Below are positions 5,495 to 7,380 of a stretch of 7,380 nucleotides of DNA, piece after piece (within the stretch, counting starts at the first letter, position 1; the number at the start of each line of letters is the position of its first letter). The translations under genes and the position numbers were made by a program. Below the pieces are notes generated by a model. It was given only the letters and a program-made list of their open reading frames with translations, had not been told where the DNA came from and ran no database searches. The stretch is from an uncultured Prevotella sp. (GTDB lineage Bacteria > Bacteroidota > Bacteroidia > Bacteroidales > Bacteroidaceae). The stretch spans positions 1-7,380 of the forward strand of contig CALBYK010000102.1 in NCBI GenBank assembly GCA_937889855.1, written 5' to 3'.

Positions 5495-7066
5495 CTACCA
5501 CGTCTTGCACCACAGTCTTGTCGACTCCACGATGAGCCGCTGTGACATGATAGCCGGTGCCAGCAGGCACGCGTCGAAATATTGCTCCGCGTGCCGTAGC
5601 CTCCTGCTCCACCATGTGTGTGACGTCGTCGCGTCGCTGTCCTGCCACACGTCACATCCGTTTGGGTTGATGTTGGCTGTCATGTCTGCCATCAGCACTA
5701 TGCCGTGCTTGCGTGCCGTGCTGTGCACCGCGCTCAGCTGGGTGTGCATGATGTACTGCGCGTAGTAGATGAAGGCCAGCTTCTTGTAGGCCTTGGTGCG
5801 CGGGTTCTGTAGCAGTCCGCGTTCGGCCTCGGTCCATTCGTTGTGTGCTGGCCAAAGGCGGAAGTCGGGCATGCTGTAGGCGTCGCGCAGGTATGAGTAT
5901 TGGGCGTAAGGCACGAGCCAGTGCTCATTGTCCTTGAACCAGTGCTTGAAGGCGGTGGAGTGTGTGGTGTGTTCTCCCTCCTGCGTGAAGATGGAGCGGA
6001 GATAGCTGAGCTTGGCGCCGAGTGTCGCGGTGTAGCTTGATCCGTTGTCTGCGTTGAGGCTTATCCTCGTGTTTTCAAATGCCTGGCGCTTCTCAGCGTC
6101 TGCGACTTGCGGCAGCTGCCGCAAGTCGCACAGGATGGGGTGTATGGCATATGCGCTTGTGGCAGAATAGGGGTTGGCGTCGGCGTCGGTGTGCGTTGAT
6201 GTGGTGTCGCCGATGGGCGGTATTGCTACCACGTTGTGCCGTCTGTTTCCGGCAACTTGCTCTATGAACGCACTGAGGTCGCCGAGGTCGCCGATGCCGA
6301 AACTCTTGTCCGTGCGCAGGCGGGCTATTGACGTGCTTGTGATGTTGGGCGCGTCGCAGCTTATGTCGAACCGCGCCTCGGGCAGTTCCTGGACGATGGC
6401 TTCGTAAGTGCCTATTCCCGTGAGGTGCAAATGCCGTGTCTCGGCAGTTTCGGGCGTTGTTGTGCCGTCGGCGTGTATTATGTGGAATTTGCACTCTGCA
6501 TTGTGGCTGACGCTCCCGGCGTTGATGTCCGCCTGCCATTCGCATGGCGCGTGTTCCGTCATCAGAATGGCTTTGGACGTGTCCCATGCCCCCATGCATG
6601 TGTCGCTGCAGGTAAGCGCGAGCCGGTCGGTGGACAGGAGCTGTGGTGCCCTCACGATGAGCCTTACGGTTCTCGCGAAGACGGCCCGTTGCACCGTGCC
6701 GTTCTTTCGTGGGCGCAGACATTCGGTGTAGGCTGTGGAGTAGTGTGGCGCTTCGTCGTTTGGCGTGTGCCAGATGTTGTAGACGTGTAGCTTGTCGCAC
6801 CGCGTGAAATTGATGTCGATGCGGTGTGTGATGCCTGTCCATTCCCTGTCGTGTTCTCGTCCGGCTATTTCGGTGCTGAAGAAATAGTCGAGATGGCTGT
6901 TGGCTTTGGCGCCGGCGTTGTTGAAGTGGCATGTCCATTCTGTTCCGTCAACAGTGGTCATTTCAATCTGGGCTTTCCTTTTGGTGTCGCCGTCGTCGAC
7001 CAATACGTTGAGTAGTACTTTCTCACCGTAGCTGGTGGTGTGGTTTATGTGGAAATGTATTGTCAT
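5495..7066 (-). CDS. Truncated CBM20-CBM20-GH77 (MalQ-like) protein lacking the catalytic residues
   Basis: This 523-residue protein resembles the first part of Bacteroidales 4-alpha-glucanotransferases (amylomaltases), which have two N-terminal CBM20 starch-binding domains before a GH77 barrel and are usually near 900 residues. CBM20-like domain 1 covers about 1-95 and domain 2 about 130-225 (MGAWD with W161; W177). GH77 signatures follow: SFGIGDLGDL (255-264), PPIGDTT (283-289), NPYSATSAYAIHP (298-310) and GIVLMADM (455-462). It then departs: the usual stretch between the DVW and WW motifs is missing, and FDAYRIDH is replaced by FDACLLAP (497-504), so the nucleophile Asp is Ala503. The chain ends 20 residues later, without the acid/base Glu and stabilising Asp. 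Start 7066 is chosen because homology begins there, AAGACAA lies 3 nt upstream, and the longer in-frame start at 7171 lies inside the tRNA terminator and before the promoter. No signal peptide is seen. Transferase activity is very unlikely; it could be a glucan-binding pseudoenzyme or a decayed malQ. Confidence 0.8.
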   Translation of the reverse strand: MTIHFHINHTTSYGEKVLLNVLVDDGDTKRKAQIEMTTVDGTEWTCHFNNAGAKANSHLDYFFSTEIAGREHDREWTGITHRIDINFTRCDKLHVYNIWHTPNDEAPHYSTAYTECLRPRKNGTVQRAVFARTVRLIVRAPQLLSTDRLALTCSDTCMGAWDTSKAILMTEHAPCEWQADINAGSVSHNAECKFHIIHADGTTTPETAETRHLHLTGIGTYEAIVQELPEARFDISCDAPNITSTSIARLRTDKSFGIGDLGDLSAFIEQVAGNRRHNVVAIPPIGDTTSTHTDADANPYSATSAYAIHPILCDLRQLPQVADAEKRQAFENTRISLNADNGSSYTATLGAKLSYLRSIFTQEGEHTTHSTAFKHWFKDNEHWLVPYAQYSYLRDAYSMPDFRLWPAHNEWTEAERGLLQNPRTKAYKKLAFIYYAQYIMHTQLSAVHSTARKHGIVLMADMTANINPNGCDVWQDSDATTSHTWWSRRLRHAEQYFDACLLAPAIMSQRLIVESTRLWCKTW

Positions 7067-7104
7067 AGGTTGTCTTGCGGAAGGCGCTTTGTTTTTAGGT
7101 CGTC

Positions 7105-7112
7105 CAAAATTA
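7105..7112 (-). promoter_or_regulatory. Predicted promoter of the GH77-like gene, -7 element
   Basis: The minus strand reads TAATTTTG, matching TAnnTTTG, 38 bp before the ATG at 7066. No convincing -33 TTG is seen at the usual distance. It lies downstream of the tRNA terminator, so the GH77-like gene (and perhaps the GH95 gene behind it) would have its own transcript. Confidence 0.45.
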
Positions 7113-7169
7113 ATCAAAAAAATCAAGATGGCGGCATAAAGTGAGACATTTTTGCTTGTGCAGGAAAAC

Positions 7170-7207
7170 AAAAAAGAGACAAACGCTAAGGCGCTTGTCT
7201 CTTTTTT
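7170..7207 (-). terminator. Intrinsic terminator of tRNA-Gln
   Basis: A 17-bp inverted repeat pairs 7170-7186 with 7191-7207 around a 4-nt loop, ending in six T on both strands. The GAGACAA/TTGTCTC and GCG/CGC blocks are perfectly complementary. The one imperfect position is an A-C mismatch if read on the plus strand but a G-U wobble in the minus-strand RNA, which favours termination of the leftward tRNA transcript. It begins 2 nt after the tRNA discriminator base. Confidence 0.88.
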
Positions 7208-7208
7208 G

Positions 7209-7279
7209 TTGGGATACTCGGACTCGAACCAAGAATGACAGGACCAGAATCTGTAGTGTTACCATTACACCATATCCCA
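7209..7279 (-). tRNA. tRNA-Gln (anticodon CTG)
   Basis: The minus strand folds as a 71-nt tRNA. The acceptor stem is TGGGATA/TATCCCA with discriminator A; the U1-A72 pair is typical of tRNA-Gln. The D arm is GTG-TAATGGTAA-CAC. The anticodon loop TTCTGGT carries CTG, reading CAG glutamine codons, within stem ACAGA/CCTGT. The variable loop is CATT and the T arm CTTGG-TTCGAGT-CCGAG. CCA is not encoded, so it must be added after transcription. The closing pair of the anticodon loop (31-39) is A-C rather than a standard pair. A promoter lies upstream and a strong terminator follows, so it is a single-gene transcript. Confidence 0.95.
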
Positions 7280-7314
7280 ATGATTGCGTTGCAACTCATT
7301 TCTTTATTGCGTGT

Positions 7315-7345
7315 GCAAAGTTACGAATATTTTTCAAATATCCAA
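7315..7345 (-). promoter_or_regulatory. Predicted promoter of tRNA-Gln (-33 and -7 elements)
   Basis: On the minus strand, TTG (7345-7343) is followed by exactly 19 nt and then TAACTTTGC (7323-7315), matching the Bacteroides TTTG-N19-21-TAnnTTTG arrangement except for the first base of the -33 box. The -7 element is identical to that proposed for parA. Transcription would begin roughly 25-30 nt before the mature tRNA 5' end. The remaining bases to 7380 contain a T-run but no recognisable gene. Confidence 0.7.
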
Positions 7346-7380
7346 TAGCTTTTCCGTTTTTTTTTGCAGAAATGCACTAC

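Noticed and set aside
5383..5655. Frameshift as the explanation for the missing GH77 C-terminus
   Set aside because: I read the other minus-strand frames across this region; none restores RIDH or downstream GH77 motifs, and the next 56 bp lead straight into the GH95 gene.
6093..6938. Minus-strand ORF of 281 codons inside the GH77-like gene
   Set aside because: It is a +1-type shadow frame with low-complexity Arg, His and Gln content and no family motif, while the overlapping frame carries clear CBM20 and GH77 motifs.
7067..7171. Upstream in-frame start extending the GH77-like protein by 35 residues with a hydrophobic stretch resembling a signal peptide
   Set aside because: The extra start lies inside the tRNA terminator stem and upstream of the predicted promoter. 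CBM20 homology begins at the internal Met (7066), which has AAGACAA before it. MalQ-type proteins are cytoplasmic.
5495..7279. Integration of an element at tRNA-Gln
   Set aside because: No integrase and no duplicated tRNA 3' end is present in the window; the tRNA has its own terminator and normal surroundings.
7357..7376. Terminator at the T-run near the right edge
   Set aside because: Only a 4-bp TGCA/TGCA stem adjoins the run and it is on the wrong side for plus-strand termination; the window ends before more can be judged.

Overview
The window looks like chromosomal DNA from a Bacteroidales bacterium, probably a gut member (Bacteroidaceae or Muribaculaceae type). Four things suggest this: the gene content (ParA, SurE and LpxB next to a secreted GH95 enzyme and a CBM20-GH77 protein), moderately high GC genes with AT-rich gaps, starts mostly without Shine-Dalgarno sequences, and several TAnnTTTG promoter elements of the Bacteroidetes sigma factor. 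The family assignment is inference; no rRNA or marker gene is present to settle it.

Left part (1-2783): parA is on the minus strand and appears to overlap the first codons of a following gene, probably parB, by one base. A 99-bp gap with two back-to-back promoters separates it from the plus-strand pair surE-lpxB, whose ORFs overlap by 4 bp (ATGA). These are housekeeping genes for chromosome segregation, nucleotide phosphatase activity and lipid A synthesis.

Middle (2784-2981): the gap between the converging lpxB and GH95 genes holds an ordered 22-bp-period array of TACCA-N5-TGGTA palindromes, including a perfect 16-bp-stem hairpin. Nothing suggests that it is coding.

Right part (2982-7380, all minus strand): in transcription order there is a tRNA-Gln(CTG) with its own promoter and a strong terminator, then a 523-residue protein with two CBM20-like domains and an incomplete GH77 (MalQ-like) barrel, then 56 bp later a full-length secreted GH95 alpha-L-fucosidase-type enzyme. 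The GH77-like protein stops just where the catalytic nucleophile should be, and the YRIDH-type motif reads CLLAP. Its reading frame is nonetheless open throughout. It is either a non-catalytic glucan-binding protein or a decayed malQ paralog.

The most notable points are this apparent pseudoenzyme, the 22-bp palindrome array, and a shared AAGACAA heptamer 3-4 nt before the start codons of three genes. I see no CRISPR array, insertion sequence, phage or defence system.
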